A stretch of 15,980 bases of DNA from JACMLD01 sp040004415 (GCA_040004415.1 JBDUAY010000087.1:1-15980), one strand, 5' to 3'; positions 1-8,193 are shown, counted from the first letter of the stretch. Made by a program: numbers and translations. Notes: generated from the letters alone by a model not told the origin.

Positions 1-123
1 CTGTGCAAATGCAGGTGCCGTTGAAAAATGCTGAAGTGCCTCTGCAGTATTCGGGATAAAAAAAACCGGTGAAATGCCTGAACCGTTTGCAGGGTGATAC
101 AGGCAGGTGTGGACACCCTTGAT
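1..123 (-). other. Open reading stretch without a start codon at the window edge
   Basis: On the minus strand an open frame runs from an in-frame TAA at 126-124 to the window edge, about 41 codons with plausible coding composition (for example YHPANGSGISPVFF). It contains no ATG, GTG or TTG, so it cannot begin a gene inside the window. The fragment faintly resembles the C-terminal half of a VOC (glyoxalase/dioxygenase-like) domain, but I cannot confirm that. It could be the remnant of a gene that lost its 5' end, or a chance open frame in an upstream region. The flank at 124-255 is AT-rich and shows no convincing gene. Confidence 0.2.
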
Positions 124-273
124 TTAACAGATTGTAAGTTTTGAGCAATAATAAAAAAATAAAATATTATTTATTAAACGACGTGATTGTAATCTGCCGT
201 ATAATAGTCAAAAGAATAAACCGCATTTTTTTTAGCGTGTTGTTGGCGGCGGGATTTGCTTAAATTTTCTATC

Positions 274-1014
274 ATGATAAATAAAAAAATTGTATGCCTT
301 GCTGTAGACGATGAGCCACCCGCGCTGGAAGTAATCAAAACGCATATTTCATGTGTACCTTCCCTTGAATTGGCCGCTTCCTGCATTAATGCTGTAGAAG
401 CGCTTAGCATATTGGGACAGAATAATATTGACTTGTTGTTCCTGGATATACAAATGCCGCAAATATTGGGAACTGATTTTGTGCGCACACTAAAGAACCC
501 GCCCAGGGTTATTTTCACGACAGCGTTTAGAAAATTTGCGGTGGAAGGATTTGAACTGGATGCGGTTGATTATTTATTAAAACCCATTTCTTTTGAACGC
601 TTCTTAAAAGCGGTAAATAAGGTAATGGAAAGCAGCGTGAAAAATAATAACAGGAATGAAGAACATAAACCGGCAGCGCCTGAAAATAAAAATGAGTACA
701 ACGATCAGTACATCCATTTCAGGTCCGATAGAAAAGTATTGAAAATTGCACTGAATGATATTTTATATATTGAAAGTCTGAAAGATTATATTAAAGTAGT
801 TACTACAAACAGGACAATCGTCACCAAGCAATCTATTTCATCGCTGGAAGAAATGTTACCCAAAAATTCATTCACCCGTATTCACCGTTCATATATTGTT
901 TCATTAAATAAGATAGACTCTTATACCGCAGAATTGATAGAAGTGGCCAGGCAAGAATTGCCGGTAAGCAGAATGTACCGGCATGAACTGGCAAAGATTT
1001 TGAAAATTGAATAA
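274..1014 (+). CDS. LytTR-family response regulator (LytR/AgrR type)
   Basis: This is a cytoplasmic two-component response regulator of 246 residues. Residues 5-118 form a CheY-like receiver with the acidic pocket D12-D13, phospho-acceptor D58 in LLFLDIQMP, T82/T83 and K103 in LLKPIS. A basic, Asn-rich linker (about 119-145) leads to a LytTR DNA-binding domain at 146-246, with the typical segments ILYIESLKDYIKV, SFTRIHRSYIVSL and PVSRMYRHEL. Length and order are normal for the family. ATG 274 is chosen because translation from it starts right at the receiver; an in-frame TTG at 256 would only add six residues. LytS-type kinases usually sit next to such regulators, but none is visible here. 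The gene ends 68 bases before susC on the same strand, so it may control or be co-transcribed with the transporter pair. That link is inferred. Confidence 0.93.
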   Translation: MINKKIVCLAVDDEPPALEVIKTHISCVPSLELAASCINAVEALSILGQNNIDLLFLDIQMPQILGTDFVRTLKNPPRVIFTTAFRKFAVEGFELDAVDYLLKPISFERFLKAVNKVMESSVKNNNRNEEHKPAAPENKNEYNDQYIHFRSDRKVLKIALNDILYIESLKDYIKVVTTNRTIVTKQSISSLEEMLPKNSFTRIHRSYIVSLNKIDSYTAELIEVARQELPVSRMYRHELAKILKIE

Positions 1015-1082
1015 AGCAGCGTTTATTAAATAAGATTCAGCAGTCTTCTTAAACCAGGCATGCATTATAACTAATTTGTCTT

Positions 1083-4082
1083 ATGGGCACTTCTTTAATT
1101 GTTTTTCAGAAAAAATATTTCAAGGCGCTTGCATTAGATGCATTGTTATTACTATGCCTGCTCCCGTTTGCCTCTGCCCAAAATAAAACAGTAACCGGGA
1201 AAGTTACTGATAGCAGAGACGGTTTGGCACTACGCGGTGCTTCAATAACAGTTAAAAAATTTTCTACTGGTACTGAAACAGATAGCAATGGTAATTTCAG
1301 TCTCACGATGCCATTGGCCGTTAAGACTGTAATGATTTCAGCCACCGGATTTTCTTCACGGGAGATTTCTGTTGCCGGCAACAATAATACGAACATACAA
1401 GCTGTGCTGAACTTTTCTTATGCCATGCTTAATGAAGTGGTGTTGGTAGGATACGGCGTCTCGCAAAGAAAAGATATTACCGGCGCCATCACCCACGCCG
1501 TTCCAAAAGAATTTAATAGCGGTGTTATAACAAATCCTTTGCAACAAATACAGGGTAAAATTGCGGGCCTTGTTATTACACAACCCGGTGGCGACCCCAA
1601 CAGCGATATCATAGTAAGGTTGCGTGGTGCCACATCAATAGAAGGCCAACCGCCGTTGCTGGTAATTGATGGCGTTGCTATTGATGATTTCTATAAATCC
1701 ATCACAACGCTAAACCCGGCGGATATTGAATCGTTTGATATATTAAAGGATGCTTCTGCCGCAGCCATTTATGGATCAAGAGGTGCCAATGGTGTAATAC
1801 TGGTTGCAACAAAAAAAGGAAAGCCCGGAAAAACCGCAATAGATTATAATGGATTTGTGGCCGCGGAAACAATATCCAAAGAAATAAAAGTACTGGATGC
1901 AGCACAATGGCGCAAAGCCACAGGCGACAGTTCGGCGCTTGATAAGCACGGCAATACAGACTGGCAAAAAGCTATTGCACAAACGGGTATTTCGCATAGT
2001 CATACAATGGGCATCAGCGGCGGCAGTAATGAAATGAATTATCGCGGTTCAATAAGTTATACCAAACAACAGGGTGTAATCATTAATACCAGTAAAGAGG
2101 TAATAACTGCACGGTTAAATGTTAACCAGAAAAGCTTGCAAAACAAATTGGAAATAAATTATGGCATCAATGCCTCGGTAGTCAACCGCGCATTGCTTCC
2201 ATATCAAAGTTCTACCAGCCAGTCGCGCAATGGCGGCGGCGATTTATTTTTCTCTCACGCGCTGGCCACTATTCCTGTTGTGCCAATCTATAATCCAGAC
2301 GGATCTTTTTACCAGGGTTCCGATCTGAGCATTCAAACACCTGTGTATACATTGAAGCAGAAATACAGCAGCAAAAGAGAAAATTTTTTCCAGGGTGCCG
2401 TAAAAGCAGATTATGAATTATTCAAAGGATTAAAAGCAGGTGCATCCGGTGCATTATCAAGGGGAAATGATGTGTATGATTTTTTTTCTGCTGCTGTTCC
2501 TGGAACCAATCAAACATCTGTTGCTGCTAAAGCTAATGATAATAAGCAGGATTTTTCTGGAGACCTTCATGCAAACTTTCACAAAAAATATGGAAAGCAC
2601 AATATTGATATAACGGGTGTATATGAATACAATAAATTTATTAATGATGGTTTTAGTGTACTTGCAAGCGGTTACCTCATTCCTGAATTGCTGAACAATA
2701 ACATGGGTGCAGCAACCCAGGTGCTTGCCAGCAATATTCCTTCCTATAAAAATGAAACAAGGTTGATCTCTTTCCTCGGCAGGGCAGTGTACAATTATAA
2801 CGACCAATATATTATTACGGCCAATATACGCAGGGATGGTTCTTCCAAGTTCGGTCCCAATCATAGCTGGGGAAATTTTCCTTCTGTTTCTGTTGCGTGG
2901 CGCGTCAACGAAGCATTCTTTTTTAAAAATATTGCATGGCTCAATAACCTCAAGCTACGCGTGAGTTATGGATTAACGGGCAACCAGGAAAATCTTGCGC
3001 CTTATCCGTATCAATTATTGTACGGTCCTTTAACGCCTTACCTGTATAACGGGCAATTCTTGCAGAGTTATGGTATTGTTCAGCAGGATAATCCTGATCT
3101 GAAATGGGAAGTAAGAAAATCTTTTAACCTGGGCGCTGATTTCTCCATTTTTAATGACAGGGTAAATGGAACGATTGACATTTTTAATGACAGAACGAAC
3201 GATATGTTGTACCAGTATAATCTTTCGCAGCCTCCGTTTCTGTTCAATACAGTAACAGCTAATGCAGCCAATGCAATCAATGGTAGCGTTGAAGTAGCCA
3301 TTAATGCATCGGTTATCAGAAATAAAAAATTTCAATGGAACGTTTCATTTAATCTTGCTACCCTTAAAAGCCGTATCACTAATCTCTCAGGCAAGTTTGA
3401 AGGAGCGGTTCTTGCACTAACCGGCGACGAGCAGCACTATGGCTATGCTCAGGGAAGCGGGTATAGTGGAGCATATATTTCTCAACTGAAAGCCGGTTAT
3501 GCTGCAGGTGTTTTCTGGATACCACAATATGCAGGTTTGGATGCCAGCGGACATGAGCTGTATAAGAATTATGATCTAAACGGCAAACTCACGGGTATTT
3601 CTAACAGCTACACAGACCAGGACAGGATTTTTATAGATCCAAGCCCGCATTTTACCTGGGGCTTTACGAATACTTTTACCCTCGGTAATTTTGACGGCAA
3701 CATTTTCTTCCGGGGTGTGCAGGGGCAAAAAATATTCGCAAATACGCTAATGTCGATGGGAGCTGTTGGGTATCTTCCGGGTTCTAACGTGACGGAGAAG
3801 GCATTAACCAGCGGATTTAACTACCAGCCGCAACCAACTGATTACTGGCTAAAAGATGGTTCATACACGCGCCTGGAAAATCTTACGGTAGGCTATCATT
3901 TCAAAAAAATAAGAGGCATTAGTAATCTCAGGCTGTATTTATCAGGGTCCAATCTTTTTGTGATCACAAAGTATGATGGTATCGATCCTGAAATAAGCAC
4001 CGATGGAACACAGCGGTACATCGACAACAATTACTATCCTAAAACAAGGGGTTTTGTATTGGGTGCAAACCTGGTGTTTTAA
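1083..4082 (+). CDS. SusC/RagA-family TonB-linked outer-membrane transporter
   Basis: This is an outer-membrane TonB-dependent transporter that would import an oligosaccharide or another oligomer together with its SusD partner. The 999 residues are typical in length. A signal peptide ends near residue 32 (LPFASA/Q). A carboxypeptidase-like regulatory domain covers about 36-110, and the family motif VVLVGYG is at 119-125. The plug at about 128-245 ends in the SusC signature around SFDILKDASAAAIYGSRGANG (from residue 217). The remainder is a large beta-barrel closing in RGFVLGANLVF with a terminal Phe. There is no N-terminal secretin/TonB short domain, so control by an anti-sigma/ECF pair is unlikely, and the LytTR regulator upstream is the better candidate. 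susD follows after 28 or 49 bases depending on its start. The substrate cannot be read from the sequence because no glycoside hydrolase or other enzyme is linked. Confidence 0.96.
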   Translation: MGTSLIVFQKKYFKALALDALLLLCLLPFASAQNKTVTGKVTDSRDGLALRGASITVKKFSTGTETDSNGNFSLTMPLAVKTVMISATGFSSREISVAGNNNTNIQAVLNFSYAMLNEVVLVGYGVSQRKDITGAITHAVPKEFNSGVITNPLQQIQGKIAGLVITQPGGDPNSDIIVRLRGATSIEGQPPLLVIDGVAIDDFYKSITTLNPADIESFDILKDASAAAIYGSRGANGVILVATKKGKPGKTAIDYNGFVAAETISKEIKVLDAAQWRKATGDSSALDKHGNTDWQKAIAQTGISHSHTMGISGGSNEMNYRGSISYTKQQGVIINTSKEVITARLNVNQKSLQNKLEINYGINASVVNRALLPYQSSTSQSRNGGGDLFFSHALATIPVVPIYNPDGSFYQGSDLSIQTPVYTLKQKYSSKRENFFQGAVKADYELFKGLKAGASGALSRGNDVYDFFSAAVPGTNQTSVAAKANDNKQDFSGDLHANFHKKYGKHNIDITGVYEYNKFINDGFSVLASGYLIPELLNNNMGAATQVLASNIPSYKNETRLISFLGRAVYNYNDQYIITANIRRDGSSKFGPNHSWGNFPSVSVAWRVNEAFFFKNIAWLNNLKLRVSYGLTGNQENLAPYPYQLLYGPLTPYLYNGQFLQSYGIVQQDNPDLKWEVRKSFNLGADFSIFNDRVNGTIDIFNDRTNDMLYQYNLSQPPFLFNTVTANAANAINGSVEVAINASVIRNKKFQWNVSFNLATLKSRITNLSGKFEGAVLALTGDEQHYGYAQGSGYSGAYISQLKAGYAAGVFWIPQYAGLDASGHELYKNYDLNGKLTGISNSYTDQDRIFIDPSPHFTWGFTNTFTLGNFDGNIFFRGVQGQKIFANTLMSMGAVGYLPGSNVTEKALTSGFNYQPQPTDYWLKDGSYTRLENLTVGYHFKKIRGISNLRLYLSGSNLFVITKYDGIDPEISTDGTQRYIDNNYYPKTRGFVLGANLVF

Positions 4083-4131
4083 CGCGTGAGATCAAGAACA
4101 CAATAATAATATGTACTTCAAACGCAGTAAT

Positions 4132-5700
4132 ATGAAAAGGTTTATTATATTTTTTGTGTCCGGAATGTTTTTCTTGTGGTCCGTTAATTCTTGTACAAAG
4201 CTTAGAACAAATATCTATGATCGGGTGCCCGTATTAAATTTCTGGAGGACCACCGATGAAATTGCCGCCGGCGTTGCACCTGTGTATGCCAATCTCAGGA
4301 ATGGTATTGACATGTTTCAAACCTACCCGTTGCTTGAATGCAGTACCGATGAAGTAATTGTTCCTGTACGCGGAAAGGATTGGGATGATCGAAGCATGTG
4401 GGAGCCATTGTGGAAGCATACCTGGACGCCTGCTCATAGCGACCTTGAATTCTTCTGGTCGTATGTCTATACAGGGTCATCATCAGTCAACGCTATTTTG
4501 AAAGCAGTTAATGATATTACTCCGCGACCGGCAAATTTATTTTCAATACAGGCAGAGTTAAAGACGGTGCGTGCCTATTACTATTTCCAGGCCCTTGATC
4601 TTTTTGGAAATGTTCCTGTTGATACATCGTATGTTCTTAGCGGCTCAAAACAGGATACTACCATTGAACGGCCGGCTGTCTTTGCTTTTGTTGAAAAAGA
4701 AATAAAGAACAATATTTCTCTGTTATCTAAGGAGGTTAATCAAAAAACATACGGACGGGCTACCCAATGGTTTGCATACGCGCTGCTGGCAAAATTATAT
4801 GTAAATGCAAAAGTCTATAGTGGCATGACCCGGTGGACGGATTGCATAAATGCATGCGATTCAGTATTGTTGTCTGGTAATTATATGCTGGAACCCAATT
4901 TTTTTGACAACTTCAGTATTGCAAATGATAAATCCCGTGAAAACATTTTTGCAATTCCGTTCGACCATGTTGCGGGTTTGAATGGTTTCTGGATACAGGC
5001 TGCATCGCTGCATTATGATAGCTGGAAAAGTTTTGGCCTTGATGGCGGTGGAGCTAATGGCTTTTGCAGCACAAAGGAATACCTGGATATTTTTAACCAG
5101 AATGATATAAGGAGAAATACATTTCTTGTTGGCCAGCAGTATATAAACGAAAACCAATACGCAAATCAATCCGGTAGTTCAGATACTTTATTTGATAGTG
5201 ATAGTAATTTGCCACTGTTTTTTGATCCGGAAATAAACGTTTTTTCATTAACTGGTTCCAAATTGGACATGAAGGGCGCACGTTGCTCAAAATGGGAGTT
5301 CAATAAGACAGGCGGCGGGTTAATGAGCAATGATTTCGCCATCTTCAGGCTGGCGGATATTATTCTTATGAAAGCAGAAGCGCAATTGATGAGTGGAGAT
5401 ATGAATGCTGCATTGGTTACATTGAACAAAAACTACGGGTCAGTTTCAATTCGTTCGCGGGCTCATATGCCAGATTTTACGTCTGCTGAAATGAATACTG
5501 ATGGTCTGTTGGCAGAAAGGGCACGCGAATTTTCTTGGGAAGGCTGGCGTCGCAACGATATGATACGCCTCGGCCACTTTACAGATGCCCGCATTCCCGA
5601 AAAAACAAAAGATCCTGATGATCATTTTAAACTCTATCCAATCCCGGAAGCTGAAATTGAAAAGAACCCTTACTTAAAACAAAACCCGGGTTATCATTAA
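4132..5700 (+). CDS. SusD/RagB-family nutrient-binding outer-membrane lipoprotein
   Basis: This is the surface lipoprotein that caps the SusC barrel and binds the substrate. I prefer ATG 4132 (522 residues), because MKRFIIFFVSGMFFLWSVNSC gives a clean lipoprotein signal with the acylated Cys at residue 21; the upstream in-frame ATG 4111 adds seven polar residues. Family landmarks are the TPR-like helix containing ELKTVRAYYYFQALDLFGNVP, the RagB/SusD segment FAIFRLADIILMKAEAQL, AREFSWEGWRRNDMIRLGHF, and the C-terminal YPIPEAEIEKNPYLKQNPGY. Length is normal. It is paired with susC on the same strand. The pair ends here: the next gene is convergent, so no co-transcribed enzyme follows, which makes the substrate unknown. 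I see no clear terminator in the 53 bases after the stop. Confidence 0.95.
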   Translation: MKRFIIFFVSGMFFLWSVNSCTKLRTNIYDRVPVLNFWRTTDEIAAGVAPVYANLRNGIDMFQTYPLLECSTDEVIVPVRGKDWDDRSMWEPLWKHTWTPAHSDLEFFWSYVYTGSSSVNAILKAVNDITPRPANLFSIQAELKTVRAYYYFQALDLFGNVPVDTSYVLSGSKQDTTIERPAVFAFVEKEIKNNISLLSKEVNQKTYGRATQWFAYALLAKLYVNAKVYSGMTRWTDCINACDSVLLSGNYMLEPNFFDNFSIANDKSRENIFAIPFDHVAGLNGFWIQAASLHYDSWKSFGLDGGGANGFCSTKEYLDIFNQNDIRRNTFLVGQQYINENQYANQSGSSDTLFDSDSNLPLFFDPEINVFSLTGSKLDMKGARCSKWEFNKTGGGLMSNDFAIFRLADIILMKAEAQLMSGDMNAALVTLNKNYGSVSIRSRAHMPDFTSAEMNTDGLLAERAREFSWEGWRRNDMIRLGHFTDARIPEKTKDPDDHFKLYPIPEAEIEKNPYLKQNPGYH

Positions 5701-5753
5701 AGCTGGCGTTGAAAATAGATTAGTGATAAGTAGGTTGATGGTAGTGAATGATC

Positions 5754-6113
5754 TTAAATTGTTCCCAATTCTTTTTTTGTAAACGCATTTTCTGTGTTGC
5801 CTGTATTTAATGTAGTTGCTGGTTCAAACAATAATACAGCAACTTCTTCTGTTGCATTAGGACGATGTTCTACGCCACGCGGTACAATCAAAAATTCTCC
5901 TTCATTCAGTTCAACATTTTTATCGCGGAACTCCATTATAAAACTTCCTTTTACCACTAAAAATAATTCATCCTCCTGTTCGTGATGGTGCCATGTAAAA
6001 GGTCCTTTAAATTTTACCAGCTTTACATGCTGGCCATTCAGCTCACCGGCAATTTTTGGATCCCAGTAGTCCGCTATCAAAGAAAATTTATCTATAAGGT
6101 TTATTTTTTCCAT
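5754..6113 (-). CDS. Small single-domain cupin protein
   Basis: This 119-residue single-domain cupin is presumably cytoplasmic, as no signal peptide is seen. Both conserved cupin motifs are intact. Motif 1 runs from G37 (H42-x-H44, four residues, E49, G56), and motif 2 is G72, P78, G80, H83 and N86. H42, H44, E49 and H83 are the expected metal ligands. The N-terminus (YWDPKIAGELNGQHVKLVKF) and the C-terminal LLFEPATTLNTGNTEN match a common family of small cupins annotated as mannose-6-phosphate-isomerase-like, whose true reaction is generally unknown. The start lies 9 bases after the stop of the upstream gene, so the two are almost certainly co-transcribed. The 3' end faces susD convergently. 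Domain assignment is secure; the substrate is not. Confidence 0.9.
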   Translation of the reverse strand: MEKINLIDKFSLIADYWDPKIAGELNGQHVKLVKFKGPFTWHHHEQEDELFLVVKGSFIMEFRDKNVELNEGEFLIVPRGVEHRPNATEEVAVLLFEPATTLNTGNTENAFTKKELGTI

Positions 6114-6122
6114 TATAATTAT

Positions 6123-6953
6123 TTAAGCCATTACGGATATCATTTCTAAAACAACTTCGCCCAATTTTGTGTCGCCGTCAATGCTAACATATTTCTGTAC
6201 ATCATTTCTACGCCAACTTTTGGTGAACAGTTTCCAGGCAATATCACCTTCAATAGTAGTTTGTGCAGTAACAGGCAGTATGTTTGCTTTACACAATTCC
6301 CAATTTTCTTTTTTAACCAGGAACCAGTCTCCGCCTGCGTCGCCGGTAATGCTTACCTGCACAACCGTATTATCTGCTGCATGGGTATTTCTGTATGTAT
6401 GGGGCATCGCCATCATAAATGTATCCAGTACAGGATAGTACAATTCTTTGCTCATAATACCGGGTTTACTAACGGCGTCGCGTACCTGCTGTTGATGGTG
6501 CCAGCGCTCCGTGTAGTCCCGGGCTGTGTTAAACCAGTTTAACGAATTGTCTTCTCCTGCCCATGATACGGCAAAATTGGCCTTTGCAAACGGATCCAAT
6601 AAATTTAACTGCTTATAATATGCTGTACCGGTTGCCTCAAGCAATGCAAGCAAGACTTGCGGACTTGCTCTTTTCATCGCGTGCACCCAGTCGGCATTTA
6701 TTTGGTTGAGATAACTAATAAGATTGTCATTTGTATCAATATTGCCCGGGGTGTCGCCGGAATAATGATCCCGCATTACAGACAAGCCCCTTATGTTTCC
6801 GTCGAGTAAATGCGCGGCAACATCTTTAACGGTCCATAGCCGGGCAACCGTTTGTTTATTCCATTCTTCTGCACTCAGTGAAGAAAGCAATTCAATTAGC
6901 TTTCTTTCCAATCCGGCAAATAAATGGACGGTTGGAATGGGGATATTTTGCAT
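6123..6953 (-). CDS. Maleylpyruvate-isomerase N-terminal-domain (DinB-like) protein
   Basis: This 276-residue protein carries the DinB/MDMPI metal-binding four-helix fold in its N-terminal two thirds. Residues 12-65 read as the first helices with WTVKDVAAHLLDGNIRG, giving ligand H48. The segment DYTERWHHQQQVRDA at 147-160 supplies E149 and H152 or H153. This His, Glu-x3-His pattern is that of mycothiol-dependent maleylpyruvate isomerases and related DinB-like thiol enzymes. Bacteroidota do not make mycothiol, so maleylpyruvate isomerisation is doubtful and another thiol or metal-dependent role is more likely. The C-terminal part (about 195-276) resembles the SCP2-like region seen in this family. 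It heads a two-gene unit with the cupin 9 bases downstream and is divergent from the rlmK-like gene across 41 bases. No signal peptide is seen. Confidence 0.85.
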   Translation of the reverse strand: MQNIPIPTVHLFAGLERKLIELLSSLSAEEWNKQTVARLWTVKDVAAHLLDGNIRGLSVMRDHYSGDTPGNIDTNDNLISYLNQINADWVHAMKRASPQVLLALLEATGTAYYKQLNLLDPFAKANFAVSWAGEDNSLNWFNTARDYTERWHHQQQVRDAVSKPGIMSKELYYPVLDTFMMAMPHTYRNTHAADNTVVQVSITGDAGGDWFLVKKENWELCKANILPVTAQTTIEGDIAWKLFTKSWRRNDVQKYVSIDGDTKLGEVVLEMISVMA

Positions 6954-6960
6954 AAGAATT

Positions 6961-6988
6961 CAAAAATACAGCATCTGTTGTATTTTTA
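6961..6988. promoter_or_regulatory. Inverted repeat and probable back-to-back promoters in the 41-base divergent gap
   Basis: Between two divergent start codons (6953 minus, 6995 plus) lies a perfect 9-bp inverted repeat, AAAAATACA at 6962-6970 and TGTATTTTT at 6979-6987, with an 8-base spacer. On the minus strand positions 6968-6961 read TATTTTTG, an exact match to the Bacteroidota -7 element TAnnTTTG. On the plus strand 6981-6988 read TATTTTTA, a 7 of 8 match. No good -33 TTTG is seen at the usual spacing on either strand. The symmetry may simply reflect two facing promoters, or it may be a shared operator. Confidence 0.4.
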
Positions 6989-6994
6989 TCCTTT

Positions 6995-7945
6995 ATGACA
7001 GAAGAAGAAAAAATTCAAATGTTTCATAACCGGCTTACAAAAGTGTTCCGGCATATTAGTAAGCACGCCAAACGCCAGTCAATTAGCTGTTACCGTTTCT
7101 ATGATCGTGATCTGCCGGAGTTTCCGCTTATCATTGATATGTATGAAGACAAAGTATACCTGTCTGAATACAAGGCCCGGCATCATTTAACGGAAGAGCA
7201 GCATGAAGCGTGGCTACAAAAAAGCCTGGAGGTAATATCGAAAGTAACACTGGTGCCAGACGATAAAATTTATTTGAAACAGCGTAAACGGAAAGCCGGG
7301 AGGCAGGATCAATACCAGAAAACAGGAGAGGAGATGGAGTTTTTTACCGTGCAGGAAAATGGGTTGAAATGTAAAGTAAACCTGTCTGATTATCTTGACA
7401 CGGGCCTGTTTTTAGATCATCGCATTACGCGTGGAATGGTAAAAGACCAGGCAAAGGATAAAAAAGTATTGAATTTGTTTTGTTATACCGCTTCGTTCTC
7501 CATGTATGCAGCGGCGGGTGGTGCTTCATCAGTTATTTCAGTTGATTTATCCAAAACATATTTAAACTGGGCAGAAGATAATTTTAGACTGAATGAACTG
7601 CATGATCAAAATAAATATCAATTTGTACATGCCGATGTATTGCAGTACCTGAATGAATTAGCGCCGGATGCTTTTGATATTGTCATTTTGGATCCGCCCA
7701 CATTCAGCAACAGCAAGCGCATGAAAGATTTTCTCGACATACAGCAGGACCATGTTTCGCTTATGAATAAATGCCTGTTCGTTATGAAACCTGGTGGTGT
7801 TTTATATTTCAGTACCAATTACACTAAATTTCAATTGGCAACAGATCAAATACAGGCAGCATCAATAAGTGATATTACCAAAGCCACTACGCCATTTGAT
7901 TTTGAAGGAAAATTACGCCGCAGTTGTTTCAGGATAATTAAATAA
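6995..7945 (+). CDS. rlmK: Stand-alone RlmK-type 23S rRNA (guanine-N7) methyltransferase
   Basis: This 316-residue class I SAM-dependent methyltransferase is cytoplasmic. It aligns from memory along almost its whole length with the C-terminal RlmK half of E. coli RlmKL, which makes m7G2069 in 23S rRNA. Shared landmarks are NRLTKVFRHISKHAK (12-26), CYRFYDRDLPEFPL (32-45), QYQKTGE (106-112), NLSDYLDTGLFLDHR (129-143), the SAM-binding motif I LNLFCYTASFSMYAAAGG (159-176) with SVDLSKTYLNWAEDN, and motif IV DPPTFSNSKRM (233-243). The RlmL half (THUMP plus m2G2445 methyltransferase) is absent and no neighbouring gene supplies it. Start ATG 6995 places the first conserved block at residue 12. The rRNA-modifying role is likely; the exact nucleotide is inferred from homology. 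Confidence 0.85.
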   Translation: MTEEEKIQMFHNRLTKVFRHISKHAKRQSISCYRFYDRDLPEFPLIIDMYEDKVYLSEYKARHHLTEEQHEAWLQKSLEVISKVTLVPDDKIYLKQRKRKAGRQDQYQKTGEEMEFFTVQENGLKCKVNLSDYLDTGLFLDHRITRGMVKDQAKDKKVLNLFCYTASFSMYAAAGGASSVISVDLSKTYLNWAEDNFRLNELHDQNKYQFVHADVLQYLNELAPDAFDIVILDPPTFSNSKRMKDFLDIQQDHVSLMNKCLFVMKPGGVLYFSTNYTKFQLATDQIQAASISDITKATTPFDFEGKLRRSCFRIIK

Positions 7946-7989
7946 TTATTTGTAGAAAATAAAAATGATGCCTTACGAATAGATAAGAA

Positions 7990-8125
7990 GCTGGCGCACG
8001 GCCTTTGCTGCAAACATAAACACTAAGGCACCGAAACACAGAGAAACACCTGGAAATATACCGTACTTCTTTGTACCCGTTTGGCATCCTGGTTAAAATG
8101 GTCCCGGAGGGATCCGCCAAAGAGC
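7990..8125. repeat. Possible dispersed intergenic repeat
   Basis: The 267-base gap between 7945 and 8213 has no convincing gene. Its middle part contains AACACTAAGGCACCGAAACA, followed by CAGAGAAACACC, and then GGTCCCGGAGGGATCCGCC. Reverse-complemented, the first part reads like the CTCTGTGTTTCGGTGCCTTA-type intergenic elements that recur in many Bacteroidota genomes, and the CCCGGAGGGAT part is also reminiscent of recurring Chitinophagaceae intergenic motifs. This rests on pattern memory. Neither motif has a second copy in this window, so repeat status cannot be shown here. It has no transposase and no clear terminal inverted repeats. Confidence 0.3.
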
Positions 8126-8159
8126 AAACAGGGTAGTCTCACGCAGCATTGACTGCTAC

Positions 8160-8193
8160 AAAAAAAACAGGAATAAACAGATGTCTATTCCTG
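8160..8193 (-). terminator. Intrinsic terminator of the lectin-protease/HEAT unit
   Basis: On the minus strand an 8-bp perfect stem (CAGGAATA / TATTCCTG, positions 8193-8186 and 8175-8168) with a 10-base loop is followed directly by eight T residues (8167-8160). It lies 20 bases past the stop codon of the HEAT-repeat gene, exactly where a rho-independent terminator is expected for that transcript. The stem is only moderately GC-rich, but the T-tract is strong. Confidence 0.8.

Noticed and set aside
3..59. Plus-strand tail ending at TAA 57-59 as the C-terminus of a LytS-type kinase
   Set aside because: The 18 residues do not resemble the ATP-binding end of a histidine kinase, and the gap to the regulator is over 200 bases.
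91..119. Hairpin-like AGGGTG...CACCCT and GGTGT-GG-ACACC as a terminator
   Set aside because: The loops are unsuitable (17 and 2 bases) and no T-tract follows on either strand.
2457..2864. 135-codon minus-strand open frame inside susC
   Set aside because: It is antisense to a well-supported SusC barrel and has no recognisable domain.
5701..5753. Terminator between the convergent susD and cupin genes
   Set aside because: No stem with a T-tract could be found; the stretch is rich in stop codons but has no hairpin.
7938..8120. 60-codon minus-strand open frame in the intergenic region after the rlmK-like gene
   Set aside because: It crosses the presumed dispersed repeat, overlaps the end of the methyltransferase gene and has no family resemblance.
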